A stretch of 64,000 nt of DNA, taken from assembly GCA_030295235.1 (NCBI GenBank), contig AP026145.1:898883-962882 (forward strand), given 5' to 3'. The position numbers were made by a program, and so were the translations under genes. The DNA is from Fistulifera solaris (taxonomy: Eukaryota > Bacillariophyta > Bacillariophyceae > Naviculales > Stauroneidaceae). How positions within the stretch are numbered: position 1 is the first letter of the stretch; each line of letters opens with the position of its first letter. Below are positions 1 to 9,295 of this stretch, piece after piece. The notes under the pieces were generated by a model. The model made no database searches and was not told the origin of the DNA. It was given only the letters and a program-made list of their open reading frames with translations.

Positions 1-1135
1 ATAATTGCAACGGTGGGGGCTGTCCCATTTGCGCCCGCGGATAGTATGGCGATGATGATGGAGTTGACAGGGGACGTGGAATCAAAGACACGTCAATGCT
101 GTCGTTGTAGGGTATCGGTGGTGGGGGCGGACCTCGAGCATGAGACGGAGGATATGCGTGACTCTGCGAGGAAGGATACATATTCGGGGTGGACGTAGAA
201 GGTGGGTACATTTGACTTGGAGGTGCTGGAGGAGGCACGTAAGAGGGAGGATGCATTGGCATTTGACTGTGTGAGGACTGCGGATACATGTTTCCTTGCG
301 GCGGGGGAGCCATGCGACTCTGTGGAGGAGGCGGATGTTGATGAAACGATTGTGAAACAGGAGGATTGCTCTGGGCGTTAAAAGGAGGAGGAGGAGGCAC
401 GTGACTCGGTAGAGGACGTGGTTGCATCTGACTGGGTTGAGAAACAGGAGGATTGCCCTGGGCACCAAAAGGAGAAGGAGAAGGCAAATGATTCTGTGAA
501 GGAGGCGGTTGCATCTGGTTCGGTTGCAAGACAGGAGGAGGCACAGGCATCGGACTCGGTTGCGAAACTGGAGGAGGCGCATAACTCTGTTGTAAAGAAT
601 CTGTAGGCCCCGGAGTTGGTTGACCAGAAGGGCCGTGCACACTTAAAGGAGGCACATGACTTTGTGAGGGAACCATCGGACTCGATTGCGAAAGCGACAT
701 AGAATGGTGAGCTACAGGGGGTATCTGGCTCTGGGAAGGAGGAAGATTCGGCAGATTGTGCGATGGTGGCGAAAATGACACCGGGGCATGCTGCGGCCTC
801 GTGGATGTTTCGGTAGACTCAAGCGACGGCGGAGCTGAAAATGTCGTCGGCGGTCTCACTGGAGGAGGCGGCATTATTTTGTGTGCTCCGGTGCTACCTC
901 CTGACATGGGAGGAGGCGGAGGAAGAAACCGAGCATTTTGTGCTATAGAAGCAACTCCGTTGACAGGTTGCGTCAGTTGTGAAGTCATCGGCTGCTGCTG
1001 CTGCTGCAGCTGCGGTTGCGGAGGAGGAGGAGCCGTAAATCGAGGAGCGCTGGGAACTGTAGATTGCGGATACTGTTGCGCTTTGTGCCCGTTATTTCCG
1101 GGCGGTGGAGGCGGAGGAAGCGGAAATGAAGGCAT
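1..1135 (-). CDS. Proline/glutamine-rich protein, N-terminal part (possibly Sec24-like)
   Basis: Open minus-strand frame from an ATG at 1135 that runs off the left edge without a stop, about 378 codons. The protein starts MPSFPLPPPPPPGNN and is a continuous Pro/Gln/Ser/Met tract: PPPPQPQLQQQQQ near residue 40, then repeated SQ-PP-PQ blocks, ending near YPPSHARGPPPPPIPYND and IPRPLSTPSSSP. No folded domain lies inside the window. Sec24 cargo-binding subunits of the COPII coat carry such a tail, and an IPRP motif near its end fits, so COPII is the favoured guess. Other Pro-rich scaffolds (formin, WASP or splicing factors) cannot be excluded. It diverges from the first GIY-YIG gene and probably shares its upstream region. 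Confidence 0.5.
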   Translation of the reverse strand, partial: MPSFPLPPPPPPGNNGHKAQQYPQSTVPSAPRFTAPPPPQPQLQQQQQPMTSQLTQPVNGVASIAQNARFLPPPPPMSGGSTGAHKIMPPPPVRPPTTFSAPPSLESTETSTRPQHAPVSFSPPSHNLPNLPPSQSQIPPVAHHSMSLSQSSPMVPSQSHVPPLSVHGPSGQPTPGPTDSLQQSYAPPPVSQPSPMPVPPPVLQPNQMQPPPSQNHLPSPSPFGAQGNPPVSQPSQMQPRPLPSHVPPPPPFNAQSNPPVSQSFHQHPPPPQSRMAPPPQGNMYPQSSHSQMPMHPPSYVPPPAPPSQMYPPSTSTPNMYPSSQSHAYPPSHARGPPPPPIPYNDSIDVSLIPRPLSTPSSSPYYPRAQMGQPPPLQL

Positions 1136-1672
1136 TTTATTTTCTCTTTTCTTCTATTCGTACACAGTAATAATCCGTTAGTTCGCGGATCGTTTACAAT
1201 CGAGTATTTCTTGTTTGTCAAATGAGCTTAAAAATAATGGGTATCAGATAACGCTTTTCCTTTAGTTATCGGCTTGTTGAGGAGCGTTATATTTTGGACG
1301 ACACCATGGTCGACGCAAAGTCGAAATGCGCGCATGCCGCGGATCATTGCGTCGCCAGAAATTGCTGTCGCACTAAACGTGACACAAGAAAAAACAAGAC
1401 CCCTTTCTGCTTACGTCAGAAGGTGTACTTCACGAGGCTATACAATGTATTCAGTCCCAGGTCGCTACGGTTTTCTACATCGATCGTCGCATGCGAAAAA
1501 ATTGTTTTCGGTGTTTCCTCTTGCGATGGATTTATCGGTACCGTACCTTATTGGTACCTTACGCTCGTTGATCGACATTTCTATACATACTCGCTATTCA
1601 TTTCACTCCATTACGGCAGTTCGCAAACTGGAGTTTCGCTCTGAATCTCACACTCCGTCATTGTTTCTCGCC
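1136..1672. other. Divergent intergenic region
   Basis: About 540 bases between two genes pointing away from each other, so it probably holds both promoters. The plus frame stays open upstream of the GIY-YIG start (back to 1274), but that stretch has no family resemblance and its first codon is not ATG. No clear motif was recognised. Confidence 0.5.
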
Positions 1673-2833
1673 ATGATACTATCTAATCAATTCATTTACG
1701 TATTAGCGCTACAGAATAGTAAATATTATGTTGGCTGCACGAATGATGTGGCACGCCGATTCCAAGAACACCAAAACGGTCAAGGATCCGCGTGGACCCG
1801 ATTGTATCCTCCTTTACAAATCCAGCAACAATATGCTGTTCCACCCGACAAACATCCTGGACTGGAAGAAGATGCACAAGTGAAGTCGATGATGTTGCAG
1901 CATGGTATCGATCATGTCCGTGGAGGATCGTATTCGAATGTCCATTTAACGTCGACGCAGACGGCCATGTTGGAAAAGACGATTCGCCACGCCGAGTCGG
2001 TATGCTTTCGATGCGGGCAACAAAATCATTTTGCCAATCAATGTGACTCACAAACGATGGTGGGTTCACTTTCAACAACAAAGACTTTTCATGTTCATGG
2101 CGCCTCCCATAATCGACTGGTCCAAGATCAAACGTTGAGGCACTGTGAGCGCTGTGGTCGCAACAATCACACCGCTGATCGTTGTTTCGCCACATTTGAT
2201 GTTAGAGGCGTTCGAATAGCTACCCAACACCATAGAGCAGTTTCTGAGCCACAGGAGCAAATGGTGTGTGAACGCTGTGGCCGAAACACTCACACAGTGG
2301 ATCAGTGTTTCGCCCTTTCGGATATTCACGGTGTATTGTTGAGGGACGAGCAGCGTGGATCGACGAGTGTCAAGCCCTCTAATGAAGATTTGTCGAAATG
2401 TTCGTGCGAACGCTGCGGGAGAAATACTCACGACACGAATGATTGCAAAGCCATTTTGGATCTCAATGGATCACTTCTCGTGTCCGATACGTTGCGATCT
2501 GTGAAAGTGAATAGCGGGGATCCGAGGAGACGACCAACGTGTGAACGTTGTGGCAGAAACACCCATGCCGCCAAGCAGTGTCATTCAGTTTTTGATATCA
2601 ATGGCATTTTGATTGATGATCCTAGCTCGAGAACTGCCGTAACATCTCTGGAGAATAGTTACGAGCCGATGACGACCACATTCCCCATCGAAACAGACGA
2701 TGATGCAAGTAGATACATCCCCGTTCAACTTTGTTACAAGTTGTTGACAACCGGCAAATGTTTTTGTCAACTGGGCTGCGGATTCAACTCTCTAAAAAGC
2801 TTGACTACCAGCAGCGAGAGCCGAACGAGTTGA
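1673..2833 (+). CDS. GIY-YIG endonuclease-like protein with five zinc knuckles (copy 1)
   Basis: 386 codons from the ATG at 1673, chosen because MILSNQFIYVLALQ aligns with the start of both neighbours. Residues 7-95 are a GIY-YIG nuclease fold: FIY and YVG stand for GIY and YIG, then ARRFQEHQNGQGSAWTR and PGLEED with the expected acidic residue, then HVRGGSYSN. A CCHC knuckle follows (CFRCGQQNHFANQC, residues 111-124), then four extended knuckles of the form CERCGRNTH-x4-C-x-A-x2-D-x2-G. At the C-terminus C-x8-C-x5-C-x3 repeats the CCCH finger of copy 2, but the last His is Ser, so the finger should be dead. The frame ends soon after, without the WD40 part of copy 2. Likely nucleic-acid binding or cutting; substrate unknown. 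Confidence 0.75.
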   Translation: MILSNQFIYVLALQNSKYYVGCTNDVARRFQEHQNGQGSAWTRLYPPLQIQQQYAVPPDKHPGLEEDAQVKSMMLQHGIDHVRGGSYSNVHLTSTQTAMLEKTIRHAESVCFRCGQQNHFANQCDSQTMVGSLSTTKTFHVHGASHNRLVQDQTLRHCERCGRNNHTADRCFATFDVRGVRIATQHHRAVSEPQEQMVCERCGRNTHTVDQCFALSDIHGVLLRDEQRGSTSVKPSNEDLSKCSCERCGRNTHDTNDCKAILDLNGSLLVSDTLRSVKVNSGDPRRRPTCERCGRNTHAAKQCHSVFDINGILIDDPSSRTAVTSLENSYEPMTTTFPIETDDDASRYIPVQLCYKLLTTGKCFCQLGCGFNSLKSLTTSSESRTS

Positions 2834-3694
2834 GGTACGCTGTATTGGGTTGTGAAAAACACCCCAGAGTTACCGTGGACACAACAAACACTCGTCGAGA
2901 CATGACACAACCGGCGAGCCATCTTTTGAAATAGAATCACCGCTGATTGTTATTACAAATGGCCTTCACCGTCCGGCGCGGACGCTGATCTATCCTTCGT
3001 TGCCATTCAATCAATATCATACCATCGCTCCAGAGATTAAAGCAGCCTTTGACGAAGATGCGCATGTCAATAATCCGTTAGCCGAGATCGATGTATAATC
3101 ATTAATAGAGGAGCTTCCTTATTGCGTTGCAGTGTGTTCGGCAGTAGATGTTAATCGACCGTCAAGATACTATAGTGACGATTGATTGTCTCGTCGTAAA
3201 CTAGCAACGCACGAACTTGATAAAGACCTTTTCCGCAAGTCTTTCCCCTTCTTTCTTGTCAAAAGGTCGATTTACTTGACTCTCTTTTGACTCGTTTATT
3301 GCTCTTTCATTTTCACTTCATCGTTCATCGTATCCTTTGGCCGTTAACCATCGATCGAAGCTGTATACCTCTGTCGCACCGGTGTCTCGTAACTTCCAAA
3401 TCCGATTACTTGTAGCGAACATTATGGCAACGATCAATGCCTCTATGTCCAACTCTAGAGAGTAGCTAGAAAGACAGAAAGACCCTTCGACAGTACATGG
3501 GATATAAGTTATCACTCTTATGATGGTTATGGCGCTTTCTCGCTTCATCGCCTTGACCCTTGCTTCACCAGTGAAAGCGAGAAAAGAAACTGTTTTACGC
3601 GATACTCCGTAATCAGTTTTCACACTTTCAACCGTTTCTCATTCACTTCCGTCAGGAATCATCGGAATCCATTCAGTTTAGGCAGACCGTGTTA
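2834..3694. other. Spacer with a start-less open frame
   Basis: A plus-strand frame is open from about 2853 to the TAA at 3096-3098 and reads as plausible protein (ends NNPLAEIDV), but has no in-frame ATG. It is either a lost 3' exon of copy 1 or a frameshifted tail. The rest (3100-3694) shows no gene and presumably holds the promoter of copy 2. Confidence 0.35.
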
Positions 3695-5710
3695 ATGGCA
3701 CCTGACAACAATCCGTTCATTTATGTTTTGTTACTCCAACAAGGAAACTATTACGTGGGAAGCTCGAAGAATGTTGAGCGCCGCTTCCGAGATCATCAAA
3801 ATGGACAGGGATCGGCATGGACCCGCTTGTATCCCCCTCTTTCCATAGAATATTCCTACGCAGCCGGACGACACCCCGGTCTGGAAGAAGATATGCAAGT
3901 CAAGTTGTTAATGTTGGAACATGGAATCGATCGCGTCCGGGGTGGTTCCTATTCCAACATTCAACTGACTGCTCAACAAAGAGAAGAACTACAGCGTGCG
4001 CTTCGGCATGCCAGGGGAGCTTGTTTGCGGTGTGGTCGTACAGGTCACTATGCGCATCAATGCAACGCCGCGAGGGAAAGTGATTCACTCAGCAGAAGAA
4101 ATACTCGCCGTCAAGAAAGTGTAGCCGCAAACAGGGATAACCATGCTTATTCCATCTCCTACGAGCATTGGACGGGCATTACTGGCGTAGTAGGATTTAA
4201 CGGAGGGCGTACATCATCGGACCGATCCTCCGTTTTTGTGGCTTTAAAATGGGCATTGCCTCGTTGGTTAGCGGGAGGAGAGGAGGGAGACCCAAGCACT
4301 GCCATTTCTGCAGTGAATCGAGCCACAGACCATCTCAATGTGAATTTGTCCTGCAGACGTTGTGGCAGAGACAACCATACAACAGACAGGTGTCATGCCG
4401 CAAGTGCCATCGATGGATCTAGCTTGCAGCCCGAACAAATATCACCAACAGCTTCATCGAGGGCGTGTCCCACAGGGGAGGAACCGATCGCAAGATATGT
4501 CCCACGCGCCAGCGATGTGCACTCCTATGATGGCGAATGTCAGGAAATTCAAATAATTGATGCGGAACCTTCACTTACTAATGTAGCACAAACAACAAGA
4601 CGTTACGTCGAATCCGTCATACGAAACCAAAATTTGAGCGTTCAAAGCTGTCGTGACTTTTTAAACCAGGGCCAGTGTCCCCGTGGGCCGAGTTGCACTT
4701 TTTCCCATGCCGTACAATTGCTCGGAAGCGTCAAAGTCACAAAGAAAGCACCGGTTTCTTCCATTGCCGTATGGCCGGGTCAAGAAAGAAAACTATTCAC
4801 CGGAACCGCCGATGGGTGTTGGCGTCTCTGGAAGACGAACAGTAACGGAAACTTTCAACAGATATTCGAAGGAAACATGTCCGGAGAGATCCTTTGCCTG
4901 GCGGTGAACAAGCAGTGCTTTGCTTGTGGCTTTCAACGGCAACTATCTTCGTCCATATCGAAAGGAATGATTCACATCTGGAATTTAGAATCGACCGGCG
5001 ATCCGCCTTTGGAGTTGCATATGATTCCCCGAAAGTCCCCATTTGCTCACGAAAGCTGTGTAAGCTGCATGTTTGTTGATACAACAATGGAAATAGCTTC
5101 CGGTTCAGACGATGGGAAAATCCACATGTGGGCTTTTGACTCCTCCGTTCGATCGTATAGACTTGGTCAACAAATTCAAGCTGGAGCCAAAGTTACTGCC
5201 CTGGTTCTAATGATGCAACAAGACTTACTTTGGAGTGGTTGTGATGATGGTTCGATTCAAGTATGGAAGGTTCGCTCGGGTCAATGTCAATATCGTATTC
5301 CTGCCGGAATCACAGGACACTCTAGTGCCATAACGTCGCTTCAGCTCATTCGAGCCCCAAAAGGTTTGTTCATTGGTAGTGCCTCACTCGATGGCACAAT
5401 CAAAGCATGGGATTGCCTCACCGGCGTTGGAGTCATCGCCAAAAACATATCGACTCCCATTCACTGCATGACGATCGGCGAAAGTAGCGAGGGATATCCA
5501 CTTGTGTTACTAGGAATGAGCGACGGTTCCATTCAATGCCGCAATCTGTTATCCACATCGAACTTGTCAGCACTGGATCTCGTCTTTACTGTACCCACAC
5601 AAGGGGCGGCGGTCCATGCAATCGCAAGCGGGTCGAGAGGCTCCTTTTTCAGTGGCGATGCAAACGGCATAGTGCATGCGTGGCAGATAAAAGAATTGCA
5701 TCTTTCTTGA
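3695..5710 (+). CDS. GIY-YIG / zinc-knuckle / CCCH finger / WD40 fusion protein (copy 2)
   Basis: 671 codons from the ATG at 3695 (MAPDNNPFIYVLLLQ). Order of parts: GIY-YIG fold, residues 6-95, with FIY, YVG, VERRFRDHQNGQGSAWTR and PGLEED; CCHC knuckle 110-123; a second knuckle CRRCGRDNHTTDRC at 220-233; a canonical CCCH finger CRDFLNQGQCPRGPSCTFSH (C-x8-C-x5-C-x3-H) at 319-338; then a WD40 propeller from about 350 to the end, with blades closing at RLWK, HMWAF, QVWKV, KAWDC, QCRNL and HAWQI. CCCH plus WD40 is the layout of plant ZFWD proteins; a GIY-YIG nuclease in front is not a layout I know. No frame break or intron is evident, so the fusion is real in the sequence. Inferred role: RNA- or DNA-directed nuclease on a protein scaffold. 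Confidence 0.85.
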   Translation: MAPDNNPFIYVLLLQQGNYYVGSSKNVERRFRDHQNGQGSAWTRLYPPLSIEYSYAAGRHPGLEEDMQVKLLMLEHGIDRVRGGSYSNIQLTAQQREELQRALRHARGACLRCGRTGHYAHQCNAARESDSLSRRNTRRQESVAANRDNHAYSISYEHWTGITGVVGFNGGRTSSDRSSVFVALKWALPRWLAGGEEGDPSTAISAVNRATDHLNVNLSCRRCGRDNHTTDRCHAASAIDGSSLQPEQISPTASSRACPTGEEPIARYVPRASDVHSYDGECQEIQIIDAEPSLTNVAQTTRRYVESVIRNQNLSVQSCRDFLNQGQCPRGPSCTFSHAVQLLGSVKVTKKAPVSSIAVWPGQERKLFTGTADGCWRLWKTNSNGNFQQIFEGNMSGEILCLAVNKQCFACGFQRQLSSSISKGMIHIWNLESTGDPPLELHMIPRKSPFAHESCVSCMFVDTTMEIASGSDDGKIHMWAFDSSVRSYRLGQQIQAGAKVTALVLMMQQDLLWSGCDDGSIQVWKVRSGQCQYRIPAGITGHSSAITSLQLIRAPKGLFIGSASLDGTIKAWDCLTGVGVIAKNISTPIHCMTIGESSEGYPLVLLGMSDGSIQCRNLLSTSNLSALDLVFTVPTQGAAVHAIASGSRGSFFSGDANGIVHAWQIKELHLS

Positions 5711-5723
5711 GCGATTGAACGGG

Positions 5724-5774
5724 AGTCATTTCGCCAGTGAATGCTTTGCAAAAACGGAGATAATTGGCACTTAA
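5724..5774 (+). pseudogene. Scrap of a fourth GIY-YIG/knuckle copy
   Basis: Fourteen bases after the stop of copy 2, bases 5723-5766 match 6453-6496 of copy 3 at about 40 of 44 positions. The scrap encodes SHFASECFAKTEIIG, the second half of a zinc knuckle, then stops. It marks an unequal crossover or a deleted tandem copy. Confidence 0.75.
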
Positions 5775-6114
5775 CACGCCGTAGGGTCACTTCTCCTGCG
5801 CCACGAAGTTATTCTTGAACCTCGATTCAAGTTTATGAAAAGAATATAGTACGCGTCGACCAAGGGACTTCGCAATAGTTCCCCCAGCCCAGCAGGGAGG
5901 TCCACAACAGCAACGTCATGCTTAACCCCGTGTAGATCAAAGCCCGATGATGCGTCGGCATAATGACCGTATCAGTTAAGTGATCCTTTTTCGTGAAGCG
6001 GAGCATAATGTCGACGGAGAAGAATTGTTGTCTTGTTGATTCTCCATATTCATCTCATCTCATTAATTTCATGTTCCCAACAAAGCAACTTAATTTTTCG
6101 ACGAAGAAAGGGCG
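5775..6114. other. Spacer upstream of copy 3
   Basis: About 340 bases without a supported gene; likely the copy 3 promoter region. Confidence 0.4.
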
Positions 6115-6909
6115 ATGGAATACATTTATGTGCGGGCCTTGCAAGACGACAAGTACTATGTTGGTTGTTCGAGCGATGTGATTCGTCGATACAAGCAACA
6201 CCAAAAAGGCCAAGGCTCCTCTTGGACACAACTTTATCCTCCCGTCGATCTTCAGAGCCTACACGAAGTTGCACCAGGAAGACTTCCAGGATTCGAAGAA
6301 GATGCGCAAGTCAAGTCCTTGATGCTGATATATGGGATTGATCGCGTGCGTGGAGGCTCCTACTCGAATGTGGAGCTGACGGAAGCACAACTGGCCGAAC
6401 TGAAACAAGCATTGCGACATGCCAAGTCAGCTTGTTACCGTTGCGGCCGAACGAGTCATTTTGCGAGTGAATGCTTTGCAAAAACGGAGATCGTTGGTTC
6501 CTCCAGCTCTACAGAATCCTAGGAGCAAGTTCCACTCGCCACGACCAGTCGCTACAATCTTCGACCAAGGATGCCGGCTTGCAAACGTTGCGGCCGAAAC
6601 AGTCATACCGCAGAAAGTTGTTACGCCAGCTATAAGGTTAACGGTGTACGCGTTGCGGTAGAAATGGCCCCGGCTGCCAAACTCGTCGCCGAGGAACGAA
6701 ACCGCCATTCTCCCAAAGAGATATGCGAGCGTTGTTGTCGCAACACGCACACGATCGAGTTGTGCTACGCTTCTCGTCATTTAAATGGTTCCATACTCCC
6801 CAAGGCACTGGCTAGAGCCTTCCAAAGTAGACAAGACCCGAGGAAGTTTGGTGATTTCGACATCAACGAATTGTTTAGCCAGATGAAAGTGAAATATTCG
6901 GAGAAATGA
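6115..6909 (+). pseudogene. GIY-YIG / zinc-knuckle gene with one in-frame stop (copy 3)
   Basis: The ATG at 6115 opens a GIY-YIG domain (MEYIYVRALQDDKYYVGCSS, then PGFEED and DRVRGGSYSN) and a knuckle CYRCGRTSHFASEC. A TAG at 6520-6522 ends the frame at 135 residues. The same frame reopens at once and runs to 6909, with two extended knuckles (CKRCGRNSHTAESC and CERCCRNTHTIELC) that match copy 1. No base is gained or lost, so this is a point nonsense change or an annotated-stop readthrough, not a shift. A GT-AG intron could be drawn over the stop only by deleting half a knuckle. The product would be 135 aa, or about 264 with readthrough; no CCCH or WD40 part follows. Confidence 0.7.
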
Positions 6910-7672
6910 GTTGCACAGTTTTGGATTTGACGCCGACGCGCCACTCGAAACCGATTTGCTTTCAAAGTAAGAAAAAAGCCCGACAGTCAATTCATCAAAA
7001 TGATAAGCCAAAGACAACCACAGCCGTCAAATTCCCCTTTTTCTTTGAACTTTGAGGAAAAAGCTCTACAGCGATCTCCTTACTAGACTGTCTATAAAAG
7101 CCATTGCATGCGTTTCTCGAACTGCTCGAGTGTTCCCTTGATGATCACGTAACTTCTCCTCTTCGTGACAAGATGCGTGATAGTGACGAGATGCATGAAA
7201 ATAAGAGCATTGTCTCGTCGCCGTCGTCGATCGCGTGTTGTTTCGTTTTTCCGTCTCCGGGTCGCCTGCACTCGAGGAGTCGTCGATCTGTCTGTCCGGT
7301 ACTAAACTTGTCAGTCTTGGTTATGGATCTTGGACATTTGAAGTGTAACATAAACTGTAGTTAAAGATATCGCAACAGCCAACAGCATAATCGCAATAGA
7401 AACAGGCGTAGCATTTTACTACTGAAGTTCATTCACGGTCAGAAACCCTTATGTAGTGAATGTACGGAAGTGTAGAATTTCATTCCATCATTCCGTTCTG
7501 CGAGAAACTCGCACCAGCAAATTTCAAACCGACGACGACGTTGGTTGCGTGTCGTGCATAAAACGCAACAGAAGGCTCCCGGATATTTCTTTCACATTTC
7601 CGGGAAGCCGTTCATGTATCCTTGCTTTGATTTCCTCCAGACCTCGCACGACGAAGAAGAAGCAACGCAACG
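6910..7672. other. Intergenic, no gene seen
   Basis: Short open frames in both directions lack protein-like composition. It should hold the 3' end of copy 3 and the promoter of the next gene. Confidence 0.4.
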
Positions 7673-8567
7673 ATGCCATTGTTCCTTGATCGCAAAAAGC
7701 CAACTCGAACACGGTCTTTGATTGATATCATGCATCCTTCCGAGCGACGCTCGTCGTCATCACCGAAACGACGATCGCAGCGACAGCAGCAACGGCAACA
7801 ACAGGACAGTAGCACTTCGACGGATTCGACGGTTTCGAGCTGCATCAGCTATAGTGAAGACGGCACGGGAAGCTTGCACAGTAGCCCGAGGAAATGTGTA
7901 CACTTTAGCACCGTTTCGACGCACTGGATTCAATGCGACAAGGCCGCAACCATTGAATCGGTCGATCATCACGAGATTCGCAAATCCGCCGTGGCTCTGG
8001 AGCGCATCATTGGAGCTCTCAAAATCGAGGAATATCAACGAATGGCGTCTTCGACACGAAAACCGAAAGTAAAAGCAGAAACAAAAGAGACACAACAACC
8101 CCGAAAGATTCGCGTCGCGACACGACCTCCCCCCGAACACAGCAATCGACGCCGTATTCTTGTGCGAGCATCATCTCTTTCGACACTGCCTACCGAAAAA
8201 CGCACGCGCAGTCCGTCTCCTTTACGTCGCGCGGTATCTCCCCCTTCGTCGTGCGGCATCACCCCTCCGTCGGTTCCGAAACACAGACGAAAAGGAAAAT
8301 ACACACACGACTAGCAATCATAGCCGCAGCAACAAAGGCAGCAGCAATGCAACTCATCGCACGAGCAACAGCAGCAACGGTGATAACTGCAACAACAAAA
8401 GTCGTAGTAACGGGGATAGCCGCAAGAGCAAAAACCCTAACCACAGCAGCAGTATCGATAACAGCGACAAGGATGCACGCCCTGGTCGTCGCTTTTTACG
8501 AGCGGATTCCTTTTCGCGATTAGGGCGCTCGATGGTATCGCCGCGAAAGAAACGGGTGGATCCCTAA
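7673..8567 (+). CDS. Ser/Arg/Gln-rich protein of unknown function (likely frameshifted)
   Basis: ATG at 7673; MPLFLDRKKPTRTRSLIDIM, then SSSSPKRRSQRQQQRQQQ. A central segment, SPRKCVHFSTVSTHWIQC followed by EEYQRMASSTRKP, is a weak match to the motif block of the neighbours at 8.9, 9.9 and 22.3 kb (S-V-x-F-G-x-V, later Y-x-x-M-A-Q). The first frame stops at 8314. Dropping one base near 8289-8299 (GAAAAGGAAAA) continues into an Asn/Ser-rich stretch ending RRFLRADSFSRLGRSMV and a stop at 8565-8567. The basic, Ser-rich tail around RSPSPLRR suggests phosphorylation. No known domain; probably disordered. Confidence 0.55.
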
Positions 8568-8896
8568 GAGACACCGAGTCAGCAGCGAAAGCGTGAGAAT
8601 TCATCGTGCATAGTGACATTAGAGTACAGTTTGTGTTTCCTATTGGATAGTCGTTTTGAATATATACAATTTCACAACAATTGCCTGCATGAAGAACAAC
8701 ACGTTGATGGGGTGATAGTATAACGTCGGCGATGAAGGAAGCACACAACGAATACGGAACTCGAGGCGTGATCGAAGATAATTGCACACTCTTGCAATTG
8801 TATTCAGAACCAAAATAAGGGCTCTTTAGCCTTAACGCTTCGTTTCCTGAACTTTACTTTCTCGCTCCTTTTGTGGGCTGAGGAGTGCGTCTGTTC
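8568..8896. other. Convergent 3' spacer
   Basis: Lies between the ends of two converging genes; no feature recognised. Confidence 0.4.
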
Positions 8897-9295
8897 TTAA
8901 TGTGCTTCGAGTTGGGAGTGTGCGTTCAAATTTTGCTCCTCAGCTTGACGTTTTCGCTGCCTTCGCTGAAACCCAATGGAATGCGTTTGTGCCATATATT
9001 TGTACGCATCGATGGTACTCCAATCGAGTATTTGTTCTAGGGTAAACGAGCCACGACTTTCAACTGCCTTCCTTCGTTCTCGAGCATGATGCATGCGATT
9101 CAATTCAAAATCGTCCACCGAACACGTCAAAATCCATTCGACTTGATCGGTTTCGTGCACATGTTTGACCTGAACTCGACCAAAGGAGACTGATGAACGA
9201 CCACCATCGTCCGAAACAGAGCTCTCGTCGCTTGAGGCATCTCGGAATGTCGGAGAATCGTGGCAATGTGTTATCGGAGAGAATAAGAAGAACAT
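8897..9295 (-). CDS. Small HVHETDQV-motif protein, paralogue A
   Basis: 132 codons from the ATG at 9295. Acidic Ser-rich start (SSDESSVSDDGGRSS), then the core SVSFGRVQVKHVHETDQVEW, SVDDFELNRMHHARERRKA, and DAYKYMAQTHSIGFQRRQRK. This core is near-identical to that of the gene at 9931-10509. There is no signal peptide; a short 5' exon cannot be excluded because the start has little context. The function is unknown. The conserved aromatic/acidic block suggests a short interaction module rather than an enzyme. Confidence 0.6.
   Translation of the reverse strand: MFFLFSPITHCHDSPTFRDASSDESSVSDDGGRSSVSFGRVQVKHVHETDQVEWILTCSVDDFELNRMHHARERRKAVESRGSFTLEQILDWSTIDAYKYMAQTHSIGFQRRQRKRQAEEQNLNAHSQLEAH

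Noticed and set aside
756-1181. Gly/Cys-rich plus-strand frame
   Set aside because: It is the complement of the Pro-rich minus-strand gene, whose composition forces Gly on the other strand.
3318-3623. 101-codon minus frame between GIY-YIG copies
   Set aside because: No similarity, no domain, and it lies in the likely promoter of copy 2.
6464-6522. A GTGAAT...CCTAG intron that would remove the TAG in copy 3
   Set aside because: It would cut off the last Cys of the knuckle conserved in the other copies and is only 56 bases long.
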